A stretch of 64,000 nucleotides of DNA from Taiwanofungus camphoratus. Its lineage: Eukaryota > Basidiomycota > Agaricomycetes > Polyporales > Taiwanofungaceae. This document shows positions 28,334-38,700 of the stretch, piece by piece. The stretch spans positions 1,550,001 through 1,614,000 of the forward strand of contig CP021226.1 of assembly GCA_003999685.1 (NCBI GenBank). The letters are read 5' to 3'. Each line of letters starts with the position of its first letter. Positions within the stretch are counted from its first letter, which is position 1. Position numbers and translations under genes: made by a program. The notes under the pieces were generated by a model. The model was not told where the DNA came from, did no database searches, and saw only the letters and a program-made list of their open reading frames with translations.

Positions 28334-31075
28334 CTAGTCACTGTCGAGTACATAGACCTTGCTCTTCACTGCTCCATGTGGGTCTGGTTCACGAAACCTC
28401 AATGAGGGTGATCCACCCAACATCGGCCCATCACCATCATCATCATTGGCACGGTCGTTTCTCTTCCGCTTGCGACCTGGTTGTGTTGTGCTCTGCATTC
28501 CTCCCCAGGCGCCAGGCCCCTCGTCACCAGTGGTCCGGGTCGTAGAGAACTTAGCCCACAAGCCTTTCTCATAGATATCCTCGACCATCTGGTCACGCTT
28601 ATCCAGCTCCTCCTCGTCGAGCAGCTCTGCTAGGAGTGCGTCTACGTCTGTCTCCTTCACCACGAGTTCGTCATCGGGGATTGGCTCCATAGAATCCGAG
28701 GATAGAGTCGCCTCGGGCCAAGGCATGTATGACAACGGATCAACGATCTCAGAAGGGCCGCCTGATGAAGACATATATGGCGGCAGCCGGATGAATGGGG
28801 CAAATATGGCTCGATGCAGCGGTAGATTCCGTACGGGTAGGATTTCATTATTATCAGAGGTCTTATCTTCATCTTCGTCTTCATCTTCATCTTCATTTTG
28901 AAGATTCATCTCTAAGTCGGTATCGTCTTCTGCGTCGTCAATTTCGGTACCACTGTCTTCCAATCGTGACGAAAGATTTGAGCCAGTCAACCGAGCTCGT
29001 TTTCTGCCGTCCTTGAGAATCTCTTTCGAGCGCGACTGTGCAGGAGCAATGCCTCCTTCATTGTCCTCACCTCCACTTTTTGCCTCGAGGTCCAGCCGGT
29101 GAAGGAGACTCTCAAAGTGAGTCCTTTTACTCAGGTCACCGCAGCCCATCAAAGAGAGTGCATGTTCGACATTTGCCGTCGTTATGACCTGCGCATTGAA
29201 GTGATGTCGTGTGAAACAAAGGCATAGCATTAGTATGAGAATCATGCTGACCTGATTGTCCCCCAACCTCCACGCCTTTGTATGCATTTTGGCTAGTCGT
29301 TCCTGACCCGCAGACACAATCGCCCTGTGCATTAGCCGTGTTAAGAACGCGACAGCATGGATATGTAAAAGCTGAATCGTGTCGCATGAAACCTGAGAAA
29401 CGACAGACAAAGGAACGTCATTTAGCTTGTTGTACAGCCTTGAATCACAGTGACAGGAAGGTGAGGTTGAGTGCCACAAATTGAAATGAAAAGCGACATA
29501 CTGCATGAGCTTGGCCAGTCCTCCAAGATGCAGCAATCCGAGACCTTCCTCGTATAGCTTCTCAGCATCGAGACCCATCGCTTCAAGCTTGGCACGCAAC
29601 TTATAAGGAAGTGTCATTCCCGATTGATGTGGATGGCGGGTAGGTATTTCATTGCCACCCAACAGCTCGTCATTGCCAGGACATGGCGAGTCGTGTGGGG
29701 TGGGAGTTGCTCGGGCTATGTGTGTGGTGTCCTTTTCAAACATATTCGCGTGCCTATTATCAGCATTACCAGCATAACCGGACGAAACAGCGACTTCATT
29801 ATCTCCACTTAGGCCACTTACCTCTGCACCTTTTCCCTCTTTCCCGACATTTCTTTTTCTCCCAGGTTTTAATAAATGTGTCGTCTCGTCGACGACACAG
29901 CCCTTCGCCTGTGCCCTTTTTCGCCTCATGTGCAACCTCTTATATAGTCGACGACGCGCAGCTGGGGAGAGCGAGATCTCAGCTGTTCGATCAGGTTCAA
30001 CATAACCCTTGACGGGATAAGACGTATGTGTGTGGGGCTCCGAGGTACTTGTGTCGCCTGCCGGTAAAGAGATGGTCTGAAAAGGTGGAGTAGAAGGTCG
30101 GAAATGTGGCTGAGCGAGCGTATGCGAAGGAGCGTGCACGATGACAGGCATTGCGGATGTACATTCCGAATGTTCGTAGGGAGCAAGAGACACTCCCGGA
30201 GAACTAGTGGACTGTGCTTGAAGGAGCGGGTCAATCATCTCCTCATCAGCCGGTGGAGACGAGACTTGCTGCGCCTGTAAAACGAGCTGGCCTTTGTTCA
30301 TCATGTTCTCATCTATAGGTCTCTGAGATACACGAAGTGAAGTTTCTCCATCTTGTTTATGGACCTGGGATTGCCTCGCCTCAAACCATTGCCTCTCGTC
30401 ATCTTCTCGTAGGATGCTATCCATGGTTTTCAGAGATGCTAAATCCAGGGCCCGAAACATGTCTTTCTCCTTCCACTCCTCTTCCCTTGCTTCTAACCAT
30501 CTCTTAAATTCGTCATGCCGCCTCTTCTCACCCTCCCGATCACGTTCATTAGACGAAATTCGAGCTTGGCCCTTCCGCGCACGGAGTGCATTCTTGTGCA
30601 GCCGTATTTCTTCCTCTCTTGACTGTTGAAGAGCATGTTCTTCAAGCATAGGCAATTCGCGTACAAGAGCGAGGGCCTTCTGCTCCTCGAGTGCAATCCA
30701 ATCGTCAGACACCTCGAGGGCTGTGGGCAAATCTTTTCTCTGCACAGCAGATGGAGTGTTTGCGCAGCCCTCTTCGAGCAAGTCGAGGTACACACAAACA
30801 TCCACGACGGTTTTTGTTTTCACTTCCTCTGCAATTAAGTCGGGCCGAAGACGAGAGTGAACTATCAGAGCGTGGAAGAAAGCATCCTTTTCGGCGCTGG
30901 TCCAGTACCCCGTTGGGGCGAAGAACGAAGGAGACAATCGGCCTGTCCCACCGTTTCCAGAGAGATGAGAGCGGACATGGTTCAGATGCTCTGAGAAGTG
31001 AGCAAGATAGGCCGGGTCAAGAGTCTCGTTGTCTTCGTCTGCTTCCAGTCCCGAGCCTTCAGAAACATTAGCCAT
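28334..31075 (-). CDS. Rrn5-like RNA polymerase I upstream factor (SANT domain)
   Basis: The protein starts MANVSEGSGLEADEDNETLD at 31075 (an in-frame Met lies 15 nt upstream). Residues about 55-105 contain YWTSAEKDAFFHALIVHSRL and a DLIAEEVKTKTVVDVCVYL block, a SANT-like motif as in fungal Rrn5. A coiled, charged middle region (EEIRLHKNALRARKGQ, RRHDEFKRWLEAREEEW) follows, then a histone-fold-like helical part (TIQLLHIHAVAFLTRLMHRA, AWRLGDNQ, ITTANVEHALSLMG), an acidic tract and a conserved end. The frame is open across the whole span, yet a 63-nt segment (about 29192-29254) bounded by GTCAGC and GCGCAG looks like an in-frame intron, and another non-conserved insert lies near 29400-29510. 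Rrn5 is part of the upstream activating factor that recruits Pol I to rDNA. The assignment rests on the SANT and histone-fold order; another SANT protein is possible. Confidence 0.65.
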   Translation of the reverse strand: MANVSEGSGLEADEDNETLDPAYLAHFSEHLNHVRSHLSGNGGTGRLSPSFFAPTGYWTSAEKDAFFHALIVHSRLRPDLIAEEVKTKTVVDVCVYLDLLEEGCANTPSAVQRKDLPTALEVSDDWIALEEQKALALVRELPMLEEHALQQSREEEIRLHKNALRARKGQARISSNERDREGEKRRHDEFKRWLEAREEEWKEKDMFRALDLASLKTMDSILREDDERQWFEARQSQVHKQDGETSLRVSQRPIDENMMNKGQLVLQAQQVSSPPADEEMIDPLLQAQSTSSPGVSLAPYEHSECTSAMPVIVHAPSHTLAQPHFRPSTPPFQTISLPAGDTSTSEPHTHTSYPVKGYVEPDRTAEISLSPAARRRLYKRLHMRRKRAQAKGCVVDETTHLLKPGRKRNVGKEGKGAEVSGLSGDNEVAVSSGYAGNADNRHANMFEKDTTHIARATPTPHDSPCPGNDELLGGNEIPTRHPHQSGMTLPYKLRAKLEAMGLDAEKLYEEGLGLLHLGGLAKLMQYVAFHFNLWHSTSPSCHCDSRLYNKLNDVPLSVVSQVSCDTIQLLHIHAVAFLTRLMHRAIVSAGQERLAKMHTKAWRLGDNQVSMILILMLCLCFTRHHFNAQVITTANVEHALSLMGCGDLSKRTHFESLLHRLDLEAKSGGEDNEGGIAPAQSRSKEILKDGRKRARLTGSNLSSRLEDSGTEIDDAEDDTDLEMNLQNEDEDEDEDEDKTSDNNEILPVRNLPLHRAIFAPFIRLPPYMSSSGGPSEIVDPLSYMPWPEATLSSDSMEPIPDDELVVKETDVDALLAELLDEEELDKRDQMVEDIYEKGLWAKFSTTRTTGDEGPGAWGGMQSTTQPGRKRKRNDRANDDDGDGPMLGGSPSLRFREPDPHGAVKSKVYVLDSD
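28864..28898. repeat. ATCTTC microsatellite encoding an acidic tract
   Basis: Alternating TCTTCA/TCTTCG hexamers lie inside the Rrn5-like gene and encode its EDEDEDEDEDE run on the minus strand. Confidence 0.8.
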
Positions 31076-31957
31076 AGACTCAAGATACACGCAGTCGAAG
31101 ACACCTAGTACAAAAAAAAACCGGAAGCTGTCAGCTTCATGCGAGATGCAAAGATTGGATCGGAGCGCTATAGTGCTAGGCCAGGTCTACAAGATCGTAC
31201 ATCAAAGAATTGCTATTGGCACTGAATTCGAACTCGAGCAAAGAAAGGGGAAGGAAAAGGTGAATAACACTCTAATTGGCATGGGACCTTGGCAGCGAAT
31301 ACACCTTATTGTGTTCAAGGAAAAAATATGCAGATGTCCCCACTCTCGATCGAGTGCACTCAAACCTCTGACCTTCTGGCAAGTACCAACGCGAAGGCCC
31401 CCTCCTTCGTAACACGGTGTTCAGTACTTACCTGAATGCTCAAAACTTCCAGCTCAGTGACTCACTGACGAGAGGTCTATCCAAGAAAATGTCCTGATGG
31501 ATTGAGACTTGGACCGGTATATGGATGGCAATACCATCAACTACTGTCCTCAGCACAAAATCTGCGCAACAGAGATGCATGCTTCGAGCTAATTGCTCTC
31601 TTTCCAGTAAAAGCTTGACAGACCTAGGTGAAGTTTTACGTGCACGTGGCATGTCAGCTGAAATTAGTGTATGCACGTGGCTGTAAGTCCGTGTAAACGC
31701 CAACATAGGAAGGCCGTTTCGCCATAAATATATATTGTATTCAACTATACTTACTTTAGCTCGTTTGGATTCTGAGTACACCGCCATGACCCATGGGCTG
31801 AACACCAAGCGCTGAGGAGCTCTGGCTGGGGCCTATAGCCAAGAAAGAAGACGAGAAACGTCGTCGTCTCCACATACCCCAACCATGACCCATTACACCG
31901 TCACTAATGCCATCATAACCGCTGTATCCGCAGCTACCAAGGTTGCAGACCCTAATG
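31076..31957. other. Intergenic or unresolved small gene
   Basis: A minus-strand frame at 31440-31808 contains MAVYSESKRAK directly before a strong donor (GTAAGT) and a later exon-like stretch after TTTCAG, which hints at a small spliced gene or at upstream exons of the Rrn5-like gene. The joined frames do not give a product I recognise, so no gene is called. Confidence 0.35.
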
Positions 31958-31964
31958 TATAAAA
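31958..31964 (+). promoter_or_regulatory. TATA box of the CsbD-like gene
   Basis: TATAAAA lies 86-92 bp upstream of the ATG at 32050, followed by an AT-rich, then CT-containing leader. Confidence 0.5.
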
Positions 31965-32049
31965 GCCGGTCCTTCCTTTGTCAATAATTTAAAAACTGGC
32001 ATCTCATCAAGCTTCACTTGTATACCGATACTCTTTATTTACACCAATC

Positions 32050-32792
32050 ATGAATTCCTACGGCAACCCCCCGCAAGGCAACAACGCCGACTGGAATAAC
32101 AACCGTCAGTAACACCTCATTTACTTAGGATGTCATATTCATTCGTATATTTTCTTAGAGAACAATTACGGTGGTACAGGCCTCCAAACGGACTCGTCGA
32201 GCGGTGGAGATTGGCAAAACAGTCAGTCAGCTGGCGCTGGCTGGGAAGGTCAGCAGCAAGGCCTGCATGGTCAGCAAGGTCGGCAGGTCGGGCAGGACCA
32301 GCAGGACTTTCAGCCCCAGCAGGGTGGCTTTACCGGCGAACAAGGCAGGCAGGGCGTACAATGGACTGCCGGCCAAGGTGATTCCTTGGGCTCTAGCGGC
32401 TACCAAGGTAACACCACCGACTCCAACACATACGGTGCAGGAGGCGACTTTGGTTCTACGGGACCTCAGTCTGGCGCTGGTCGGAACGACTGGCAGGATA
32501 ATACTCAAGGCACCCAGAATACGTATGATGCCAACCGAGGTAACACACAGCCGTCCTGGAGCTCTCGATTGAAGGGTCAGTTTTCTTCGATTTTTGAACA
32601 TTATTCATGCTGACATTGGTTTTTCCAGGTGACGCCGAGAAGATGGCCGGAAAGATGACTGGCAATACCGGCATGGTCGAGCGTGGCCAAGAGCGCAAGA
32701 CGGGCGAATACCAGGTCAGCTATTCTCTTGCACCTCTTCTAGCCATGGCACTAACAATCATCGCCTCATCCGATCAGACTGGTGCTTTCTGA
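32050..32792 (+). CDS. Small Gly/Gln-rich hydrophilic protein with CsbD-like end
   Basis: Exons 32050-32104, 32159-32575, 32629-32714 and 32778-32792 give 190 residues; introns are 49-63 nt. The first two thirds is a disordered, Gly/Gln/Asn-rich stretch (GWEGQQQGLHGQQGRQ, FQPQQGGFTGEQGRQ). The end, GDAEKMAGKMTGNTGMVERG followed by QERKTGE, resembles the CsbD-like stress-protein motif (KxxxGxxTGN). Such proteins are abundant, heat-soluble and stress-induced in fungi, with no known catalytic role. The TATA box and codon bias suggest strong expression. The last exon is only 15 nt (TGAF and stop); if the intron before it is retained, the frame runs a little further on. Confidence 0.65.
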
Positions 32793-35700
32793 ACGCTTGT
32801 AGCATGAAGCAAATTCCAACTTGCGGACTGGCGTGATCAACTTGTGTAACATTATCCCTGTATGACGTATTCAAATTGAAATGTATCATCTCGATGCATA
32901 TGTGTTGTATACACGATTGTTCTTGAAGTCCCTATTAGTTTGTCTCAAACAGCGCCAGAAGAAAAGCGTCAGATTGACAGCATTGGTGACTGAGCTCACT
33001 ATGGTCGATGATTTTCGGGGTTGATGCACAGAAGCCGTGCAGGCCTGGCCCGAGTCTCTTTAGGCGTCACGTACATGGAAATGACATATCAAAATGCCAA
33101 TACACAGCCGTGCAAGCGAGCTTAATGACCAGAGTGTAGCTTGGTCGATGATTGGACGGGCACAGTGCGGAGATTACTACTTTTCTGCCCTTCTCCGTTA
33201 TTCAAACTTCGTATATCGTCATTTTCGGCCCTTTGTTCCAAAGTACTGAGAATTGCAGATCTGCTGGTGCAGTCAAAGACCCAACCAAACCTCGTGGAAT
33301 TAGCAAAAAGGACTCCTTCGACTTGGCTTCTAGTGTATATGAAGGCGGTTAGCAGACATGATTCAGACGTAAATCAGGCTCCACTCCTCTCATGTCAGTG
33401 GTGTACTTGATAGATGGAAGTAGGCCTGAGGGTGGGACTGATTTTGGTAACCGACGAAACTTACTTTGACAGCGAGATGTCTCCGCGGCCAACTCTTGTG
33501 CTTCTTACTGAGAGAAGTGAATGCTCTGACAGAAAGAATGGTGTAAACCTGTCTTTACACAGAGAGAAGTCTTGGGAAAGCCGCACAAAATCCCCTCGCA
33601 TTCCCGAGATAGAACTTGCGATGTCTGCCTTGCTGCATTTCATGATATCCTAGAGCTTAATGGGAGATAATCGACGGTAGTATGTAGATGAGTTCCACCC
33701 GTCTCGTAGACCCGTAGCTGAAAGGTGCGCAATCAGGTGCAACGATAAGCATCACCTTCAATGAACACTGCTGCGAAGGCTATTTCAATGACTCACTAGA
33801 TACATCTTGTTTCAGCTACGTTCATGGCATCTGTGGTATATCGCATCCCGAGCTGGCCGAAAGCTCGCAGAATTCGACTGGGGAAAGTAGAAGTGTCTCG
33901 GGCTCTTGGAGAAACACTTCCTAGAAGACTGATACGTAAAGATAAAGGCCAAGGTCACTGGCACGCCTCATTCTTCGTTTCGTGGTCCATGGTGTCACAG
34001 ACTATTGTTTGTGAATAGCAGTCACAATTTCTGTACCAGTCGCCTTCGCTGATTGGTCAGAGGCATGCTGGCCAAAGAATAGTTGCGCCATAGCGACCCA
34101 AACAGTGCATTTTGGGGAGAGCACAAATCAGGGTCTGTCCTAACTAATTGATGGTATATTACCCATGTCAGAATTTATGAGCAGCGATGAATTAGGATGC
34201 AACTGCGCGGACGAGTTACGACCGAAAGACAGAAACACCGGTTACTTGCCGATGTTGTTTACCGTTACGCACATCTCTTCCTGTCCAAGCCAAACCTGAT
34301 CATGGTGGCGCATCAGAACAACATGAGAGCCTCTATTATCTAGATGGCTGAGAAAGGATGTTGATCCGTTAGAAAGTCTTAACAGTTTGCTGATGCTGTT
34401 GCAATCAGGCATTGACATCGGAGAAGAAGGCACAAGAGATTCGGATATGGCGAGTGCAACTAGAGGGTCGCAGTAGCAGACTAGTGCAAAATTGGAGACG
34501 GATCAAATTCGAATTTGAATGAGGATTGTTACGGCTGTACCATAAACAACCAGTAACAGCTATAGAAAAATAGCAGATGCATATTGACTACCTTTAGACA
34601 GCTCACCTTGAGAGACTTTGAGGGTCTGCGAGGTCATCAGGTATCAACTTGTTCTCGACTCGTGATGAAGGACCGCGACTGGTACATAGTACTTGCCACG
34701 CTTCGTCTGAATAGATCAGGTAAGCTTCCTGCCTCCGGCGATATATTCTCAGAATATCATGACACAACATGTGGGAAATGAATTGTGAAGTCGTACACGC
34801 CGTTCACGTGGCATCTAGCTTCTAGCAACCAGCAGTGACCCCGAGACCGCGGGGCCCCACAAACAGCGAATGGCAAGTCGGTCATTAGACTCATGGCGAC
34901 CGCAAAGATGCAGTCGAGATGACTTGCGAAAACGAAATTGGGCCTCTGGCTTGAGCTCTCGAAAACGTTCACATGATACATGTGCACGTGTGGAATGAGA
35001 CACTTACCGAGACGAGCTCAGGGAAACGAGGAAACAAAACTGGAACAGGAGACAGCTCTAGACAGGTGAAACGCTGATAACTCACTGGCAGAAGCCTGGT
35101 GTTTGGGCATGTTAACATTGGACGTACAGTGCGTATAGGGCGCAGCAGGCGCTGTGCGATATGTATTATGGCCTGGGATGACAGTTCAGTCAATGATATT
35201 CAACTTTGCGCTTATCCGGCTGGCTTCTGTTGAAGACTCGAAGATAGTTCCACGCAGGGTTTTGAATTCTCATTTAGAGTATTCCAGTTATAATAAAGCA
35301 TATAGAACATAGCTTGATCCACGGTGAGTAGTCGCAGGCAGGATGCAGAAGGATGGCATTAAGACAAGTTCTTTCGCCCAAGCTTCTAGCAATGGTTCTC
35401 AAGGTTCGACATCAAGATGGCACATTCCCAAATTGACACTAGGCATGAGTATATGAGTAATCAGTTGACAACGTGATATTGACCATGCAACTGTATTGAA
35501 CACAGACAAGGTCCACCATCCATGTGCATGAGGAATCGGGCGTCGGCCCGTCACTGAAAACCTAGGCCTCTGACCAGTGGTTGTCTGCAATCACGCCTGC
35601 GGAGGCCCATATGAATTCAGCGGCTCCTAGCTTGCATTCAAGGCCATTCAACGGTCCGATCGTCTAGGAAGGATGCAGGCAGTCGTCCAATCCTAGGTGC

Positions 35701-38700
35701 TTCATTGCCAGTGCTACTGAGGATTTTCTGCCTGGAAGACTACGGTCGAGTGAAGAAGGGATATCACAGTGCGCCAGAGTTGATCGATTGATCGCTAAAC
35801 CGTTGGAACGAAGACTAGTGAATCACAGTCGTGACCACGGGGCCAGTCCAACTTGTCCAAGTATCGCAGTCGGTACCTGTCAGTACATTACGGTTGACCG
35901 TACTGCCGAACAATTGCATGAAGTGAAGAACAAGGACTTTGGAACCCTCGATCAAACGACTATGGTGCGATCTGGGAGAGCCAGATCAGTCAGAGAAGAC
36001 CTTTTGTATTGCCAAAGGATGTTGCACTCGTCCTTCGACTTGACAAAAAAGACGCCACATACATCTCACAAAGACGATTCGAGGCTAGAACCGCCTCTAC
36101 ACTACATAATACAACTAGATCACTAGATCAAGTCCAATCCATGCAGCATTTCGGAAATGTATTCTTTCTGTCAGGGAACTGTATTACTGAATGTCCAAAA
36201 GAGGCTAGTTAACCATCCGCCAATGATACAAGGCTGTGACGCTCTACAAGTTCTAGAGTAAATGATTCTGGTGAGCAGATATTGTCGCACGGATTCCACG
36301 AGCAGCCGTAGCCATCAGTGCGAAGCGATCATCCGTGAGGCTACGCGTACTGGAAACGTCAGCGCCGATGAACAAATTCACTATTCTTGAGCGCACCATC
36401 ATTGTTCGGCATCCTTTCCGAGATATCAAACGTACCGTACTGGGTGTTGGGGCTTGAGGTGGGAGATTTGAGGATATATGTCGCTCTCCGAGAATTGCGG
36501 ACTAATAAATGGCCAAACAGCAGATAAGATAATATGGCCCGACCGGCCGCGAAGCCTAGGAAAGAGGAAGACACCCTCCGATACTGCATAACCACGAGGG
36601 CAGGGAGACTGAAGCACCGGCATCCATCAGGCTCGTGAGATGGAACAACAGAGCGGTCCTATCCATGACATGGACGAATCCGAGCACTGCAAACCCAAGG
36701 GCCGCGGATCCAAGGGCTGCGGGAGACAGCTCCCGATGTCTCCGTAAACAAGATTTATCACACGGCAACTCGTTGCACATTGAAGAACGACCCACGCTCG
36801 CAGCCATTCGCCATATCGTCTCAGGTCCCAATTTAGCTAACGATAAGGTCGAGGATCCAAGCTATCATCCCCGTCCTGCATGTCGATCTCTTGGACGAGA
36901 TTGAATGACCCCAGGGCTTGTAAGATCGGAACGAACGCCGAGTCGGTACGGACATAGAAGTTCCCGAACTTTCCCTCCAGGACGAGTCAAACGGAATCCA
37001 GCACCGTATCTTCCACAGATGAATACCTTTACTGGCGCAAGGAACGTGCGGGGCATGTCCTTCCCCGGTCCTGATCGCCATGCCCCGGGATCGCTTGCAC
37101 ACCCGGGGAACTTGGAATCGACCACGGACTTGTTCGTCCGCGGCCACAAGTCGGGATATGACAGGTAGCTGGACGTTGACACATGTCCAACAGGTACGTG
37201 AAGCCATCATTGGGCCGTGCAAGGCTTGACTGTCGTCGCATCTCTCCGGGCCCAAGCGAGTGCCTCTGCAAAACGATTGCGTGCGAGGAAGCTCGTAAAT
37301 TAGACAAGAGTAACGGACTATTACAGGATAGGGATGACAAATCCTATGCACCCTGAGGTCTGATTCACAAAAGAGGTACTTAGCTACTACCACTGACTCA
37401 GCGCCAATATTACAACAGCACATTCGCGATTTCTTGATGCAATATCTGAGACAATCAGATAAATGCATTTATTGTGCATCATCCGCATGTTCCAATGCAT
37501 GCATTGTCCCTAGGCATGTGTATTGTCAGTCATCATGAATGTCATTCTGGGCTGTACGGATTGCGATGCCGCATACACATAGCAGTAATTTGAAAATGCA
37601 TGCCTACCTTCTGTCTGCTCACTCAACACTGGGTAGCTTCCGCCGGGGATAGCACCGGACGATGCCGCACGAGCGGCTAGGTGGGACTGAAACACCAACA
37701 GCCGATGAACGTTGTAAACTACGAGCTCCTTCTTTCCCCCGACGAGTGTGAGCATAGCCATCACTGCATGTTTTCAGCCATCAACAATACCAGCAGGCGC
37801 ATCATGCAACTAGCGTCTCCTGCCGGAGATGTCCGCATGTATCGGGCCCCTCAGCCCGCGTTGCTCGCCTTCGGCGATTGCCCTGCGGCCGCCTAACGGC
37901 AAATGGGACGGACCTGGGGTTCCGGACGGAGGCAAACCAGCCATCAATCCATAGACAGAGATAGATGAGGACGGTCAGACAGACGGGACGTGCATAACTG
38001 GTGCTTTATCCTTAGCAGGGAAGGGCGCATGTGCTCAGGGCGGGCTGGCGTCAGAACGAGGGGCTTACGACACCGTACGTGAAGGATTTCATATCGTCCG
38101 AGGTTCGCGGGAGGTCCGATTGGCAGGAAGGGCACGGGCGGCAGTAGAGGCTCGCCGCACGTCGCCGCACGGGTCGTTGTTGTCTTCTGGCGCCGCGCGC
38201 AGTGGTTCCCCAGCGTCCCAGCTGTGTAATCTCCGGTGCGCGCACGGAGCAAAGTGTGTCACAGTGCTCTTGAGCGCGCAGGGCGAAAGCGGACAGGGGC
38301 AGACAGATCCCTAGATATTCACCCATGGCTCGTTCTGTCAATAGTATGGCTGGTTGCCAGTCCGCCCACCCGTCTCTTGCTGCTGGACAGCTGTGCGGGG
38401 AGAATTACAAAGCGGAACAAGGCACGGGAGTGCAAGCACCCAAAACGGCGCATCAGCGCCAGCTTTGGCAGTTCGCAGCAGGGCCGATGATCGACCTTTG
38501 TGGCACTCCTTCTCTACAGCACCGTTGCTACTTGTCGTTCAATCAGGAATAGCACGTACGGATTGTTCCTGGCGTACTTTGATGCTGCAGTCTCCGTGTG
38601 ATGAGTACAGCCTAGGGCCCGATCAGCGCTGAGCGAACGGGTGCACATCAAGAACGGCATTGTAAAAAAGCGCGAGAATAGGAGACAAGAAGGGGTATAT

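Noticed and set aside
36833-37468. A 211-codon open frame on the minus strand
   Set aside because: Cys/Arg/Ser-rich composition typical of GC-rich non-coding DNA, another long frame open on the opposite strand, and no domain.
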